Assembly (NCBI RefSeq): GCF_020171925.1
Contig: NZ_JAIVAR010000006.1
Span: 123,834 to 187,833, forward strand
Direction of reading: 5' to 3'
Source: Rossellomorea aquimaris
GTDB lineage: Bacteria > Bacillota > Bacilli > Bacillales > Bacillaceae_B
DNA length: 64,000 nucleotides
This document shows, piece by piece, positions 18,375-29,400 of the stretch (the first letter of the stretch is position 1; each line of letters starts with the position of its first letter). Below the pieces are notes generated by a model. The model was not told where the DNA came from. It made no database searches and was given only the letters and a program-made list of their open reading frames with translations. The position numbers and the translations under genes were made by a program.

Positions 18375-18402
18375 ATCATAACAATAACGTTGAAATTGTC
18401 AA
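18375..18402 (-). promoter_or_regulatory. Sigma-A promoter of yjbC
   Basis: A consensus TTGACA (18397-18402) and TATGAT (18375-18380) with a 16 bp spacer on the minus strand, about 180 bp before the yjbC start. Confidence 0.65.
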
Positions 18403-18590
18403 ATGATATACATGATGTTTTTTTGGGGATCAATTTGTGAATTGTAGATGAATTCAAGCTATGACCTTTATAGCACTGCTTCAGATTATTTAGTTCCGCT
18501 TTCCATCTGTTTGAAAGCTGGTTTCAAACTGTTTGACAAATCAACTCTTTCACGGTTTCTGGACAATTTGTTTAGTCTCCTACACATAAA
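18403..18590. other. Spacer with an inverted repeat, no gene
   Basis: No coding sequence is apparent. GTTTGAAA-GCTGG-TTTCAAAC (18509-18529) is a perfect 8+8 inverted repeat of unknown role. Confidence 0.4.
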
Positions 18591-18632
18591 ATCCGGACTC
18601 TCTTCTTTCCAATGAAAAGAAGAGAGTCCGGA
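18591..18632 (-). terminator. Terminator of the glycoside-hydrolase-like gene
   Basis: ATCCGGACTCTCTTCTTT and its complement form an 18 bp stem with a 6-base loop, 14 bp past the stop codon. Confidence 0.85.
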
Positions 18633-18645
18633 TTGAAGTGATTTA

Positions 18646-19848
18646 TTAAGGGGTATAGTCGACACCCTCAGTATAGGTGTTACCTGCATCCCAGAGGAGG
18701 AACTCATTGATTCCCTGGTCATTCAAGGCTTTGATTTGCGCTTCCACTTCCGCCTTGCCATATGGTTTATAATTCCCGCTGCCAAGCCAGGAAGCCGTGA
18801 AATCCTGAATCCAAGGTCTTGAAATCGGAGGATCTTTCAATTCCTGCAACTTTTTGTTCTCAAGCTTTGCATATTCTGTGACGAGTTCATATGGCTGCAA
18901 GTCGGGTTTGGCGATGCCGAAATACGGTGTCCAATGACTCGGATAGATCATGGAAGAAATGACGTCGACATGTTCAGATATTTTCGAGAAGTTTTGACCA
19001 ATACCTGGCGCTTCAGGGAGTGTTGCGGTATACCCAAAAATATCCACGGATACTTTGACACCATAAGGCTTTAACTTTTCATGGGCATACTCCACGAAAT
19101 CCGTTACTGCGTGAACCCGTTTCTGGACGTTGTCTGTATTTTCGTTTCCATACTCACCTGTACCATACTCCAGTTCTTGATCACGTTTTTCGAAACCTTC
19201 AGGAAAGCGGACATAATCAAATTGTATTTCCTGGAATCCCATCTTTGCCGCTTCAATCGCAATTCCAACATTATAATCCCAAACTTCTTTAAGGAACGGA
19301 TTGACAAACGATTCCCCACGTCCATTCTTCCAAACAGAACCGCCATCTTTATAGGATAGTTGAGGTTTTTTATTGGCAAGGACGGTATCCTTGAAAACCA
19401 CGATCCGCGCAATCGGATAGATTTGTTTCTCCTCCATTGCCTTAAGGACTGATTTAGGATCCTTGATATACGGCTGACCGACTTCTGCATAAGGAGACGA
19501 GGATTCCGGTTCATATGTAACATATCCATGATCGTCCTTGATGTCGATCACCATCGCGTTAAGATCGGTGGAATCAATGAGGTCAAGCAATCTTTTAAAC
19601 CGTTCACCTCCGGCAGAATGTCCGGTAACGTACACACCCCTTACAGCATCCGGATATTCAAACGAATATCCCGAATCATATACAAATCGAGGAAGTGCTG
19701 TTGGTAATTCCTTTTTGGAAAGTGAAAGGCCTCTCTTTTGATGATTCTCACTTGTAGGAGCCTTATCAGACTCGGCGCTAACTGTTTGTATTGGCAATAC
19801 ACACATCGTGAACACGCATAATGCTGTCGCCATCTTACTCCATTTCAA
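18646..19848 (-). CDS. Secreted putative glycoside hydrolase (DUF4015 type)
   Basis: A 400-residue protein with a Sec signal peptide (residues 1-25, ending QTVSAES). The body resembles the DUF4015 putative glycoside hydrolase family, with a TIM-barrel-like order of strands: VRGVYVTGHSAGG, NAMVIDIKDDHG, IARIVVFKD, FQEIQFDYVRFPEGF (acidic pair typical of an active site), VSVDIFGYTA and PWIQDFTASW. Substrate is unknown, perhaps a cell-wall or exopolysaccharide glycan. The start is TTG with GAGGAG nine bases upstream. It is not part of the B. subtilis block. Confidence 0.8.
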   Translation of the reverse strand: MKWSKMATALCVFTMCVLPIQTVSAESDKAPTSENHQKRGLSLSKKELPTALPRFVYDSGYSFEYPDAVRGVYVTGHSAGGERFKRLLDLIDSTDLNAMVIDIKDDHGYVTYEPESSSPYAEVGQPYIKDPKSVLKAMEEKQIYPIARIVVFKDTVLANKKPQLSYKDGGSVWKNGRGESFVNPFLKEVWDYNVGIAIEAAKMGFQEIQFDYVRFPEGFEKRDQELEYGTGEYGNENTDNVQKRVHAVTDFVEYAHEKLKPYGVKVSVDIFGYTATLPEAPGIGQNFSKISEHVDVISSMIYPSHWTPYFGIAKPDLQPYELVTEYAKLENKKLQELKDPPISRPWIQDFTASWLGSGNYKPYGKAEVEAQIKALNDQGINEFLLWDAGNTYTEGVDYTP

Positions 19849-20090
19849 AATGAATCTCTCCTCTTTTAATCTGTCTATCTACTAAAAATTGTAACACTTC
19901 ATACTATTTTAACAAGGAAAATCCTTCTAAGAAAAGGGGAATAACGCCCAAATGTCGAAATTTCCGAGGAAATCAATAATGTACACGTGAAGTCGGTTCA
20001 AACATTCTAAGGACAGTTTATGTTTCATACTGTGAAATAAGAAGGGGTTTACATTTGTTATCAGGTGGAATAGTAAAGTATCACATAATG

Positions 20091-20120
20091 AAAAAGCTCC
20101 CTTCTATAAGGGAGCTTTTT
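20091..20120 (-). terminator. Terminator of the opp operon
   Basis: AAAAAGCTCCCTT-CTAT-AAGGGAGCTTTTT, a 13 bp stem with A/T flanks, lies 6 bp past the oppF stop. Confidence 0.85.
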
Positions 20121-20126
20121 CGCAAG

Positions 20127-21062
20127 TTATGCTTTATATTGCGCTTTGTATTGCGCATATTCTTTCTCTGAGCAATATACGAAGTGTCCTGGAGCCACTT
20201 CGCGCATTTCAAGATGATCCTCTTCAGTATAATTATGAACAGCAGGATCATATTCCTTTCTTCTGCGCGTGCGCTCATACTCAGGGTCAGGAAGCGGTAT
20301 GGCAGACAAGAGTGACTGTGTATAAGGGTGAAGCGGGTTCTTATACAGTGCATCACTAGGTGCCAGTTCCACTAGTTTACCAAAATACATGACGCCGATC
20401 CGGTCACTGATATATTTAACCATCGATAGATCATGTGCGATGAATAGATACGTCAACCCTTTTTCTTTCTGCAGTTTCTGCATCAAGTTTACAACCTGAG
20501 CCTGAATGGAAACGTCAAGTGCTGAGATTGGTTCATCTGCAATGATGAAGTCCGGATCTACTGCAAGTGCACGGGCAATCCCGATACGCTGACGCTGACC
20601 ACCAGAGAACTCATGCGGGTAACGGCCAGCATGTTCCTTATTTAAACCAACCGTTTCAAGAAGCTCATGTACTTTCCGCAAGCGTTCTTCTTTAGAAGAA
20701 GCCAAACCGTGAATATCGATTCCTTCTGCGATGATGTCGGCAACCTTCATACGTGGGTTCAACGATGCATACGGATCTTGGAAGATCATCTGCATCTTAC
20801 GGTTGAACTTTTTTAATTGAGAGCGGCTTTTCTTACCGTGTACATCATCACCATCGAATAGTACCTGACCGTCCGTTGCATCATACAAACGGATGATGGT
20901 ACGGCCTGTCGTAGATTTACCACAACCGGATTCGCCAACCAGTCCAAGCGTCTCACCCTTATAAATATCAAAAGAGATATCATCAACGGCCTTGACCATG
21001 TTTGGTTTTCCTGGGTTGAAGTATTGTTTAAGATTTTTTATTTCAAGCAATTTCTCTGCCAT
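20127..21062 (-). CDS. oppF: Oligopeptide ABC transporter ATP-binding protein OppF
   Basis: A 311-residue ABC ATPase powering peptide import. Walker A is GESGCGKST, the signature is [14 protein letters not shown] and Walker B is FIIADEP. The C-terminal oligopeptide-type extension carries the [16 protein letters not shown] segment. It directly abuts oppD. Last gene of oppABCDF. Confidence 0.95.
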   Translation of the reverse strand: MAEKLLEIKNLKQYFNPGKPNMVKAVDDISFDIYKGETLGLVGESGCGKSTTGRTIIRLYDATDGQVLFDGDDVHGKKSRSQLKKFNRKMQMIFQDPYASLNPRMKVADIIAEGIDIHGLASSKEERLRKVHELLETVGLNKEHAGRYPHEFSGGQRQRIGIARALAVDPDFIIADEPISALDVSIQAQVVNLMQKLQKEKGLTYLFIAHDLSMVKYISDRIGVMYFGKLVELAPSDALYKNPLHPYTQSLLSAIPLPDPEYERTRRRKEYDPAVHNYTEEDHLEMREVAPGHFVYCSEKEYAQYKAQYKA

Positions 21063-22135
21063 TATGAACGAACCTCCCCAACTAATACCGGCTCAGCGTA
21101 GTTAGACGGCATTTTTCTGTGTCTTACTTTAACCGCTTCAGGAGGATCCACCTGAGGAGCATTAGGATGCATCAACCAGGATTTTACGAAATGTGTATCG
21201 GACACCTTATAATATGGTGGCTCTTCTTCAAAGTCGATCTTCATTGCATATTCACTTCTAAGTGCGAATGCATCTCCTTTAGGAGGATTCAACAGGTCAG
21301 GCGGCGTTCCTGGGATTGCTACCAATTCCTGCTCTCCTTCCGTATCCGTTGTCGGCATGGAACCAATCAACCCCCAAGTATATGGGTGACGTGGATCATA
21401 GAAGATTTCATCCACTGTTCCAGATTCTACGATTTGTCCACCATACATGACGGCTACACGATCGGCAACATTGGCTACGACGCCAAGATCATGCGTGATG
21501 AAGATGATGGATGTTTCGATCTTCGTCTGCAAGTCTTTCATCAATTCAAGGATCTGCGCTTGGATTGTTACGTCCAGTGCGGTTGTCGGTTCATCTGCGA
21601 TCAAGATCTTAGGGTTGCATGCAAGTGCGATGGCGATGACGACACGCTGGCGCTGACCACCTGAGAATTGGTGCGGATATTGTTTGAATCGTGTCTCCGG
21701 ACTAGGAAGCCCTACAAGCTTCAATAATTCGATGGCACGTTTTTTTGCATCATTTTTGTTCATATTCTGATGTTTGACAAGCGGTTCCATGATTTGTTTA
21801 CCGATCGTCATCGTCGGGTTCAAGGAAGTCATCGGATCCTGGAAGATCATCGAGATATCCTTCCCTCTGATTTTTTCCATTTGCTTTTCAGGAAGTGACG
21901 CAAGGTCCTTTCCTTCAAACATGATATTTCCGTCTTTGATGAACCCTGGAGGATTCGGGATAAGTCTCATCAATGCTTTTGTCGTAACTGATTTTCCCGA
22001 TCCGGATTCACCTACGATTGCAAGTGTTTCACCTTTATCAAGATGAAAGTCTACACCTCGGACTGCTTTTACTTCTCCTCCATGCGTATTGAAGGAGACA
22101 TGTAAATTATTCACTTCAAGTATTCTTTTAGACAT
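21062..22135 (-). CDS. oppD: Oligopeptide ABC transporter ATP-binding protein OppD
   Basis: A 357-residue ABC ATPase, partner of OppF. Walker A is GESGSGKSV, signature [14 protein letters not shown], Walker [10 protein letters not shown]; the C-terminal peptide-transporter domain follows. Start at 22135 is chosen because AAGGGAG lies about ten bases upstream; an ATG at 22156, overlapping the oppC stop (TAATG), is an alternative by translational coupling. Confidence 0.95.
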   Translation of the reverse strand: MSKRILEVNNLHVSFNTHGGEVKAVRGVDFHLDKGETLAIVGESGSGKSVTTKALMRLIPNPPGFIKDGNIMFEGKDLASLPEKQMEKIRGKDISMIFQDPMTSLNPTMTIGKQIMEPLVKHQNMNKNDAKKRAIELLKLVGLPSPETRFKQYPHQFSGGQRQRVVIAIALACNPKILIADEPTTALDVTIQAQILELMKDLQTKIETSIIFITHDLGVVANVADRVAVMYGGQIVESGTVDEIFYDPRHPYTWGLIGSMPTTDTEGEQELVAIPGTPPDLLNPPKGDAFALRSEYAMKIDFEEEPPYYKVSDTHFVKSWLMHPNAPQVDPPEAVKVRHRKMPSNYAEPVLVGEVRS

Positions 22136-22155
22136 ATTCTTCAATCTCCCTTCCA

Positions 22156-23181
22156 TTACTTACGCATTTTCGGATCCAGTGCATCACGGAGTCCGTCAGC
22201 CATCAAGTTAAAGCTCAAAATGACTAATGATATGATGGCTGAAGGCACCAACATCATATGAGGATAAGATTGAATCGATCTGTACCCATCATTAACCAAT
22301 GAACCCAAAGATGCTTTCGGAGGAGCAATACCCAATCCGATAAAGCTTAAGAATGCTTCCATATAAATCGCTGATGGAACCGTGAACATCGTCGTGATGA
22401 TGACTGGCCCCATAACGTTAGGCAGTAAATGTTTGAAGATTAATCGGTTGCTGCTCGCACCCAATGTACGTGAAGCAAGTACAAATTCCTGATTCTTCAG
22501 CTGTAGGACTTGTCCGCGGACGATCCTTGCCATCCCGGTCCATCCTGTTATGACCATCGCCATGGTGATCGAGAAGATCCCCGGCTCAAACACCAGGATG
22601 AAAAGGATAACGACGATCAAGTTAGGGATCCCTACAAGGATCTCGATGATACGCTGCATGAAATCGTCGACTCTTCCACCGTAATAAGCGGAAATACCAC
22701 CATAAGAAATACCGATCAAGAAATCAATGATCGCTGCCAAGATACCGATATAGAGGGAAACCCTTGTTCCCGTCCAAGTTCTTGTCCATAAATCCCTTCC
22801 AAGGTCATCTGTACCAAACCAATAATTCTCTTCGATTTTCCTAGCTTCATATATATCGAAACCGTCTTTATCCTTCCCGTCAAATGGAAGCCAGCTGATT
22901 CCTGAAAGCGCTTCAATTTTAGGTGGGAGTTTTGCGTGTCTAATTTCCTGACTTTTGAATGTGTGATCATTCATTCCCGGGCCGATGATCGCGAAAAGTA
23001 TGATGATCGCCGTGATGATCATTCCGACAATCGCACCTTTACTCTTTCGTAATCTGATCCAGGCATCTTGCCAAAAATTCAAACTCGGTCTTTCGATTCT
23101 TTCAGCTTCATTTTCATTGATTTTCTTCTGCTGGAAGAGATCTGGACTAAGCTGATCTAATTTTCTTTTGTTTGATTCCAT
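22156..23181 (-). CDS. oppC: Oligopeptide ABC transporter permease OppC
   Basis: A 341-residue permease with an extended cytoplasmic N terminus, a first helix at about 45-65 and the BPD_transp_1 domain; the EAA-type loop is seen around ASRTLGASSNRLIFKHLLPN. It dimerises with OppB to form the membrane pore. Confidence 0.94.
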   Translation of the reverse strand: MESNKRKLDQLSPDLFQQKKINENEAERIERPSLNFWQDAWIRLRKSKGAIVGMIITAIIILFAIIGPGMNDHTFKSQEIRHAKLPPKIEALSGISWLPFDGKDKDGFDIYEARKIEENYWFGTDDLGRDLWTRTWTGTRVSLYIGILAAIIDFLIGISYGGISAYYGGRVDDFMQRIIEILVGIPNLIVVILFILVFEPGIFSITMAMVITGWTGMARIVRGQVLQLKNQEFVLASRTLGASSNRLIFKHLLPNVMGPVIITTMFTVPSAIYMEAFLSFIGLGIAPPKASLGSLVNDGYRSIQSYPHMMLVPSAIISLVILSFNLMADGLRDALDPKMRK

Positions 23182-24110
23182 TATTTCTTCCCTCCAGCTA
23201 TACGAATACGTGGGTCGATGATTCCATACAGGATATCAACCAAGAAGATAACACCGATGAATAGTGCACTAAAGAATAACGTGATTCCCATGATGACCGT
23301 GTAGTCATTTGTGTTGATTGAAAGGACGAATTGTTCACCTAACCCAGGAACCGCAAAAATACGCTCAATAACAAGTGAACCTGTCATAACCGCGACCGTC
23401 ATTGGTCCCAAGATTGTGACAATTGGGATCATGGCGTTACGCACTGCGTGTTTTACGACGGTCCCGACTTTTGAAATCCCTTTTGCTTTTGCTAGTAAAA
23501 TATAATCAGAGTTTAAGATCTCGAGCATTTCGGTACGCATGAAACGCGCAATCGTTGCCACAACCCCTACTGTAAGGGCAAGTGTCGGGAGGATGGTATG
23601 TTTATATTCTCCCCATAGGGCAACTGGTAACCACTCGAGTTTTACACCGATGTAGTATTGCATTAATGCTGCGAATACGAAGGATGGGATCGATATCCCC
23701 AACACTGCGAGTATCGTCGAACCGTAATCAAGGAAAGTATTGTGCTTGATGGCTGCAATTATCCCAACCAATAATCCTAAAAACGTTCCTAATACCATAG
23801 CTTGGAATCCTAGAAGTGCGGAAGGTCCAATACGATCTCCAATGATTTGTGTTACCGGGCGGTTGTCGTATTGGAATGATAGACCTAAGTCACCTTGGGC
23901 AAGTCCTGTCATATAGTTGACATACTGAACAGGAAGCGGATCATTCAGGCCATATTTATCCAAAATGATTTGTTGTTGTTCCGGAGACAGCCTTTCTTGA
24001 TTTTGTAGTGGAGATCCAGGTAGGAGCTTCATCAGAAAGAAAGTAGCGGTAGCAATGATAAGCAAAGTGATGATCATATAAACGATACGTTGAAGTGTAT
24101 ATTTGACCAT
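23181..24110 (-). CDS. oppB: Oligopeptide ABC transporter permease OppB
   Basis: A 309-residue permease with six predicted helices. The family N terminus (YTLQRIVYMIITLL) and an EAA-like loop (LAKAKGISKVGTVVKHAVRN) are present. It overlaps oppC by one base. The gap to oppA (173 bp) contains a hairpin that should reduce transcription of oppBCDF relative to oppA. Confidence 0.94.
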   Translation of the reverse strand: MVKYTLQRIVYMIITLLIIATATFFLMKLLPGSPLQNQERLSPEQQQIILDKYGLNDPLPVQYVNYMTGLAQGDLGLSFQYDNRPVTQIIGDRIGPSALLGFQAMVLGTFLGLLVGIIAAIKHNTFLDYGSTILAVLGISIPSFVFAALMQYYIGVKLEWLPVALWGEYKHTILPTLALTVGVVATIARFMRTEMLEILNSDYILLAKAKGISKVGTVVKHAVRNAMIPIVTILGPMTVAVMTGSLVIERIFAVPGLGEQFVLSINTNDYTVIMGITLFFSALFIGVIFLVDILYGIIDPRIRIAGGKK

Positions 24111-24221
24111 TCTTTAGCCCCCCTTTTTTGTCTGTTTTTTTCGTTACATAGTTAATTATATCGATAATCGACAAATTTTCAATCAATTTTTACTTTTTTG
24201 ATATTTTTCGACAATCAGCGG

Positions 24222-24258
24222 AAAAGGAGAGCGTATGCTCATGCATACACTCTCCCTT
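24222..24258 (-). terminator. Intercistronic attenuating hairpin between oppA and oppB
   Basis: On the minus strand GGAGAG-x-GTATG pairs with CATAC-x-CTCTCC, followed by TTTTCC. It is positioned right after oppA, where a partial terminator typically makes the binding protein more abundant than the permeases. Confidence 0.7.
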
Positions 24259-24283
24259 CTAAGGTTTGTCATTGAGCTATCAA

Positions 24284-25939
24284 TTACTCAACAGAAGCCC
24301 ACTTGTAAGAGTTATCCGCACCAAATGAATGGCGAAGGATTCCTTTAACATATGGACGCTCTAGGTAAGAGCTACCCTTTTGGTACATAGGGCTGATTGC
24401 TTGATCTTCGAAAAGAATCTTCTCAGCGTCGATCATTGCTTGCCAACGAGCATCAAGGTCACTAGCAAGTTCACCTTTAGCTTTTTCAACTAACTCATCG
24501 TATTTTTCGTTAGAGTAAGCCATTTGGTTATGAGCTCCATCTGTAACGAACATGTCGATGAATGTCATCGGATCTGGATAGTCAGGACCCCATCCAGCGA
24601 ATGAGAAGTCATAGTCACCTTTTGATTCTAGGTCAAGCTTTTGCTTGAATGGTTGAGCTTTGATTGAAACAGTTAGACCTTCAAGGTTTGTTTCAAGTTG
24701 TTCTTTAATGAACTCACCGATTTTCTTAGAGCTTTCAGAGTCATAGTTTAATAGTTCGATTTCGAACGTATCTTTACCTAACTCTTCTTTTGCTTTAGCC
24801 CAGTGTTCTTTCGCTTTTTCTGGATCGAATCCACCGAAATCACCAACAGTTTCACGGTATTCAGCTCCATCTGGACCAGATACGAAATCTTTTGGTACTA
24901 GGTAGTAAGCAGGCATAGAACCGTTGTTCATAAGAACGTCAACCATACCTTGTTTGTCATAAGCAGCATCGATCGCTTTACGAGCATGTACGTTAGCCAT
25001 CACTTCGTTCTTTTGGTTCAAACGAAGGAAGTATACAGCTGTATCAGCCAATGTTTTGAAGTTTGGATCATCTTTGTACTTGTCAACGAATTCAGCAGAT
25101 AGACCAGTTACGTCTGCTTTATTTGTTTCATAAAGGTTAACTGCAGTCGCAGTATCTTTAACGATGTTGAAGTTAACTTCTTTCAACTTAACTGTTTCTG
25201 CATCCCAGTAGTTGTCGTTTTTAGACAATTTGAAGCTTTGTTCGTGCTTCCACTCAGCTAGTGTGAATGGACCATTGTAGATTACTTTATCAGCTTCAAG
25301 ACCATATTGATCGCCTTGAGATTCTACGAATTTTTGGTTTTGAGGATAGAAAGTTGCGAAAGAAAGTAATGCCTTGAAGTAAGGTACTTGACCTTCAAGT
25401 TGTACTTCTAACGTTTTGTCGTCGATTGCTTTAACACCTAGTTCTTCAACTGGAAGTTCTCCAGCATTTACTTTAGCAGCGTTTTTCACATCATACATGA
25501 TGTAAGCATACTCTGCACCAGTGTCTGGGTTTAAAGCTTTTTGCCAAGAGTAAACGAAGTCGTTAGCAGTAACTGCTTCTCCGTTAGACCATTTAGCATC
25601 ACGAAGCTTGAACGTGTAAGTAAGACCATCTTCACTGACTTGTGGTTCTTCAGCAGCCATACCTAGAACGGCTTCGTCGTTCTCACCTAGACGGTAAAGA
25701 CCTTCGAATACGTTGTTCATGACGTTGAATGAAACAGAGTCAGTAGCTAGTGTAGAGTCCATTGATGGGATCTCAGAACCCTCGATCAAGTTAAGTACTT
25801 GTTCTTTTTTCTCAGCAGGCTTGTCGCCGCCTTTGTCGCCTGAATCTCCTCCTTTAGCATCGTCGTTGCCGCCACAAGCAGCTAAGAACGTGCTAAGAGC
25901 CAGAAGAAGAACCAGCAAGAATGAAAACTTTTTCTTCAT
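24284..25939 (-). CDS. oppA: Oligopeptide-binding lipoprotein OppA
   Basis: A 551-residue extracytoplasmic solute-binding protein (SBP family 5). The signal peptide ends in the lipobox LAAC (Cys22), so the mature protein is lipid-anchored, followed by an acidic Asp/Gly/Lys linker. The SBP_5 signature region is PALNPDTGAEYAYI and onwards. It captures peptides, including signalling peptides in Bacillus, for import by OppBCDF. GGAGG lies 11 bases upstream of the ATG. First gene of the operon. Confidence 0.96.
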   Translation of the reverse strand: MKKKFSFLLVLLLALSTFLAACGGNDDAKGGDSGDKGGDKPAEKKEQVLNLIEGSEIPSMDSTLATDSVSFNVMNNVFEGLYRLGENDEAVLGMAAEEPQVSEDGLTYTFKLRDAKWSNGEAVTANDFVYSWQKALNPDTGAEYAYIMYDVKNAAKVNAGELPVEELGVKAIDDKTLEVQLEGQVPYFKALLSFATFYPQNQKFVESQGDQYGLEADKVIYNGPFTLAEWKHEQSFKLSKNDNYWDAETVKLKEVNFNIVKDTATAVNLYETNKADVTGLSAEFVDKYKDDPNFKTLADTAVYFLRLNQKNEVMANVHARKAIDAAYDKQGMVDVLMNNGSMPAYYLVPKDFVSGPDGAEYRETVGDFGGFDPEKAKEHWAKAKEELGKDTFEIELLNYDSESSKKIGEFIKEQLETNLEGLTVSIKAQPFKQKLDLESKGDYDFSFAGWGPDYPDPMTFIDMFVTDGAHNQMAYSNEKYDELVEKAKGELASDLDARWQAMIDAEKILFEDQAISPMYQKGSSYLERPYVKGILRHSFGADNSYKWASVE

Positions 25940-26006
25940 CTTGAAATTGACCTCCTCATAAATCTCATATTTATTTATCTTCTAATTTTCAGAAGATTTG
26001 TTACTT

Positions 26007-26034
26007 ATTATACATGATAGAGATATTTTTGCAA
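26007..26034 (-). promoter_or_regulatory. Strong sigma-A promoter of the opp operon
   Basis: TTGCAA (26029-26034) and a perfect TATAAT (26007-26012) with 16 bp spacing on the minus strand. The leader contains a small hairpin (ATCTTCT...AGAAGAT, about 25978-25998). The rest of the 26035-26449 spacer shows no gene and no clear motif. Confidence 0.65.
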
Positions 26035-26449
26035 TATTAATTTAACAGTTTTTTTGCAAAATTATCAGATTAGTAGGTAATTAGCATCCAAAACCCTTAT
26101 TTACCAACGTTTTTTCGTTATATTTTAGGGTGTTTGTCCTATTACAATTGTTACAGCACGTGATTTCTTTGTAAATTCAACCATGGTCTAAATTATATAG
26201 AATAGAAGGATCCGTCACTAGCTTCCATTATAATTATTAACTCTATTGATTTTTTATTAGTTTCTAAAGCTCTGATCCCCCACTGTTCAGTGACCGGATT
26301 TCTCTGTTCCCCACATGATGTATTCCCGGAGCGGACTGTTGTCTTTTCTTACTGAACACTCTGCCTACCCCTGTATATATATGAATCCCGATTGAAATGC
26401 ATGGAGTGAATCGTGTATACTTTCTATAAAAAAGGGTTAAAGGAGTATT

Positions 26450-26833
26450 ATGAAACGAACACTATTGATTATCTTAATCACCATCATCCCGCTCGCCATC
26501 TCCATGACTGTTTCGGTTTCCGGTGGCGATTCATTTACGTTATCCCTTCTGGACGGTTTGTTTATCGTCGGAATGATCCAGTTGATTATCGGTGCTTTCC
26601 TATATATATTTCAGAAGGGGTTCTTCAATGGAATCATCTATTCATTGAAAAGATTCAGAAGGAGCACTTCACAGGGGAGATATCTTTCACAATTCGATGA
26701 TATCGATTCAACAAAGGAAGCCCATGAAGAAATTTCTGCCGAAAGGTCTTACAAGATCACAGCTGCACTACTTTTAACGGGAATCCTGCTGTTGTTTATT
26801 TCTTTCCTTTCCTCCTATCTCTTCTATACTTGA
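26450..26833 (+). CDS. DUF3899-type membrane protein
   Basis: A 127-residue protein with three predicted helices (about 4-22, 33-52 and 103-124) and a basic, then acidic, cytoplasmic segment between the second and third. Size and topology match the DUF3899 family of Bacillaceae, whose function is unknown. The ATG is preceded by AAAGGAG. Its end overlaps the -35 box of the trpS promoter. Confidence 0.75.
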   Translation: MKRTLLIILITIIPLAISMTVSVSGGDSFTLSLLDGLFIVGMIQLIIGAFLYIFQKGFFNGIIYSLKRFRRSTSQGRYLSQFDDIDSTKEAHEEISAERSYKITAALLLTGILLLFISFLSSYLFYT

Positions 26834-26858
26834 ATTCGGTCTTTTAATTCACTATAAT
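26830..26858 (+). promoter_or_regulatory. Sigma-A promoter of trpS
   Basis: TTGAAT (26830-26835) and a perfect TATAAT (26853-26858) are separated by 17 bp, immediately ahead of the T-box leader. Confidence 0.7.
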
Positions 26859-26883
26859 AGTGTTTACTAATATGACCATGGCA

Positions 26884-27138
26884 CTGAAGAAGAGGAGTAC
26901 CTACTAGTCATGATTCAAGAGAGCTTGTGGCAGGTGCGAACAAGTAATCATCTAGCAGGGAATGGACTTCCGAGCTTCATTCGTGAACATGACAGTAGCG
27001 GATGACGGAATGACCTTACGTTAAAAAGGTTCCATACGTTTGTATGGACTAAGGAGACTCATCAACTTGAGTACTTAGGGTGGCACCGCGGATCCTATCC
27101 CATTCGTCCCTATTTTCATAAGGGAGAGTGGGTTTTTA
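26884..27138 (+). ncRNA. T-box leader of trpS (tryptophan-specific)
   Basis: A tRNA-sensing riboswitch. The T-box sequence AGGGTGGCACCGCGG is at 27077-27091; its UGGC bulge can pair with the GCCA end expected of tRNA-Trp. A specifier-like UGG codon lies in GAATGGAC at 26963-26965, and the AGAGAGCTTGTGG and AGGTGCGAA stem I motifs are present. The intrinsic terminator follows at about 27099-27138 (CCCATTCG...GAGAGTGGG then TTTTT). Uncharged tRNA-Trp is expected to stabilise the antiterminator and allow trpS transcription. Confidence 0.92.
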
Positions 27139-27148
27139 TTTTGAGTGA

Positions 27149-28165
<1,017 letters not shown>

Positions 28166-28175
28166 GATCACAAAA

Positions 28176-28211
28176 CCGGGAGCTCTATTCAGGGCTTCCG
28201 GCTTTTTTTTG
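28176..28211 (+). terminator. Terminator of trpS
   Basis: CCGGGAGCTC pairs with AGGGCTTCCGG (two G-U pairs) and is followed by eight T. Confidence 0.85.
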
Positions 28212-28213
28212 CA

Positions 28214-28245
28214 TAAAAAAACCTTGAGCCTTTTTGGCTCAAGGT
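28214..28245 (-). terminator. Terminator of yjbA
   Basis: On the minus strand ACCTTGAGCC-5-GGCTCAAGGT is followed by seven T, 9 bp beyond the yjbA stop codon. Confidence 0.88.
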
Positions 28246-28253
28246 CTTAACGC

Positions 28254-29003
28254 TCAGTTCACTTTTGGCCTGTTCTCTACTTCCCACAGTTTCTCAAAGA
28301 AAGGCTGTCCTTTAATCAAGTTCTCACATAAAGTAAGGTGCTTGGTTGACCATCCATACTTTATTTCTTCATAAAGCATATTCCATACGTCTTCGAAATC
28401 CATGTCTCGGATGAATCGATATTGTTCCGGTGCCCATTCTGTGTACCAATAACGGATCTCCGCGGTGTTCTTTGAAGTATGAAGCTGGTCGAGCGCCATA
28501 AATAATAACTGCTTCAGCTGTCTTTCCTTCCGTGTCAATCCATTCATCATATGGGGACTCGGGGAAAGAATATGATAGGCTTCCTCTTCTTTCAAATCAA
28601 GCTCCATGGAGTAACGAACCGTTTCATGACCTTCCACCATTTCATAAACAAGCTGTTCCTGCCTTGGAATGAGCCGGCTCTTCCTTATAGGAACGGTATA
28701 TCCTATTGTATCAACTGCGATGATGCCTGTCCCATCCGTGACAATGAAGCAATAATCCAGCTGGATCCGTTCATGGTTCTTTCTTAAATATGCCTTTTGA
28801 TACACGTCATTCAGCAGTTGTTGAGGTAACTCTGATAAATCATTCTCGATGTAATGAAATAGGGTACTATCCACTTTAATCAAAGGAACTTGATCTAACA
28901 ACTCAATGACATCTTCTTTTCTCCATTCATGAAAATGACAGACATTGTAGCCATTTTCTTCACCCTCGAACCAATTTACCCATACATCATGAAGATATAA
29001 CAT
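28254..29003 (-). CDS. yjbA: UPF0736 protein YjbA
   Basis: A 249-residue soluble protein of the YjbA family. The N terminus ([27 protein letters not shown]) is characteristic. The family is widespread in Bacillaceae and has no known function; no catalytic motif is obvious. Convergent with trpS, as in B. subtilis. Confidence 0.85.
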   Translation of the reverse strand: MLYLHDVWVNWFEGEENGYNVCHFHEWRKEDVIELLDQVPLIKVDSTLFHYIENDLSELPQQLLNDVYQKAYLRKNHERIQLDYCFIVTDGTGIIAVDTIGYTVPIRKSRLIPRQEQLVYEMVEGHETVRYSMELDLKEEEAYHILSPSPHMMNGLTRKERQLKQLLFMALDQLHTSKNTAEIRYWYTEWAPEQYRFIRDMDFEDVWNMLYEEIKYGWSTKHLTLCENLIKGQPFFEKLWEVENRPKVN

Positions 29004-29086
29004 GATTGACCCCTCGCTTTGCTACAATCTTATTTGTCAATCAGTATAGGCAGTTTAGAGTAAAAATATTCCTTGATCCCTACCTT

Positions 29087-29308
29087 TTATAAATAGGTGT
29101 TATTTTTTCTGCGTGGCAGATAGATCGTTAAGGTGATGATGAGAATTCCGACTAGGAAAAGATAACATTCGATCCTGGTGCTCACAAATAGAAGATAATC
29201 AATGATTCCCATACCTGTCGTAAGAAGGTTCAAATAGATGATCAAGCTTACTCCCCCGGAAACAGCCAGTCCAAACCCGATAAATAATATGAACACTTGA
29301 AACACCAT
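29087..29308 (-). CDS. Small two-to-three-helix membrane protein, unknown
   Basis: A 73-residue protein, mostly hydrophobic, with helices near 5-25, 31-45 and 46-65 and a basic C-terminal tail (LPRRKNN). AGAGG and GGCGGAAGG lie upstream of its ATG. Between yjbA and yjaZ. No family recognised. Confidence 0.6.
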   Translation of the reverse strand: MVFQVFILFIGFGLAVSGGVSLIIYLNLLTTGMGIIDYLLFVSTRIECYLFLVGILIITLTIYLPRRKNNTYL

Positions 29309-29400
29309 GCCTTCCGCCTCTACCCTCTTTTACTTGCTTGTCCTTTTATAATAGTTTATGTGGGAATGAGGGATATATGACGAAAATGGGCCCTCCCCCA

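Noticed and set aside
26884..27138. Leader peptide attenuator for trpS
   Set aside because: The T-box sequence and specifier explain the region fully and no Trp-rich short ORF is present.
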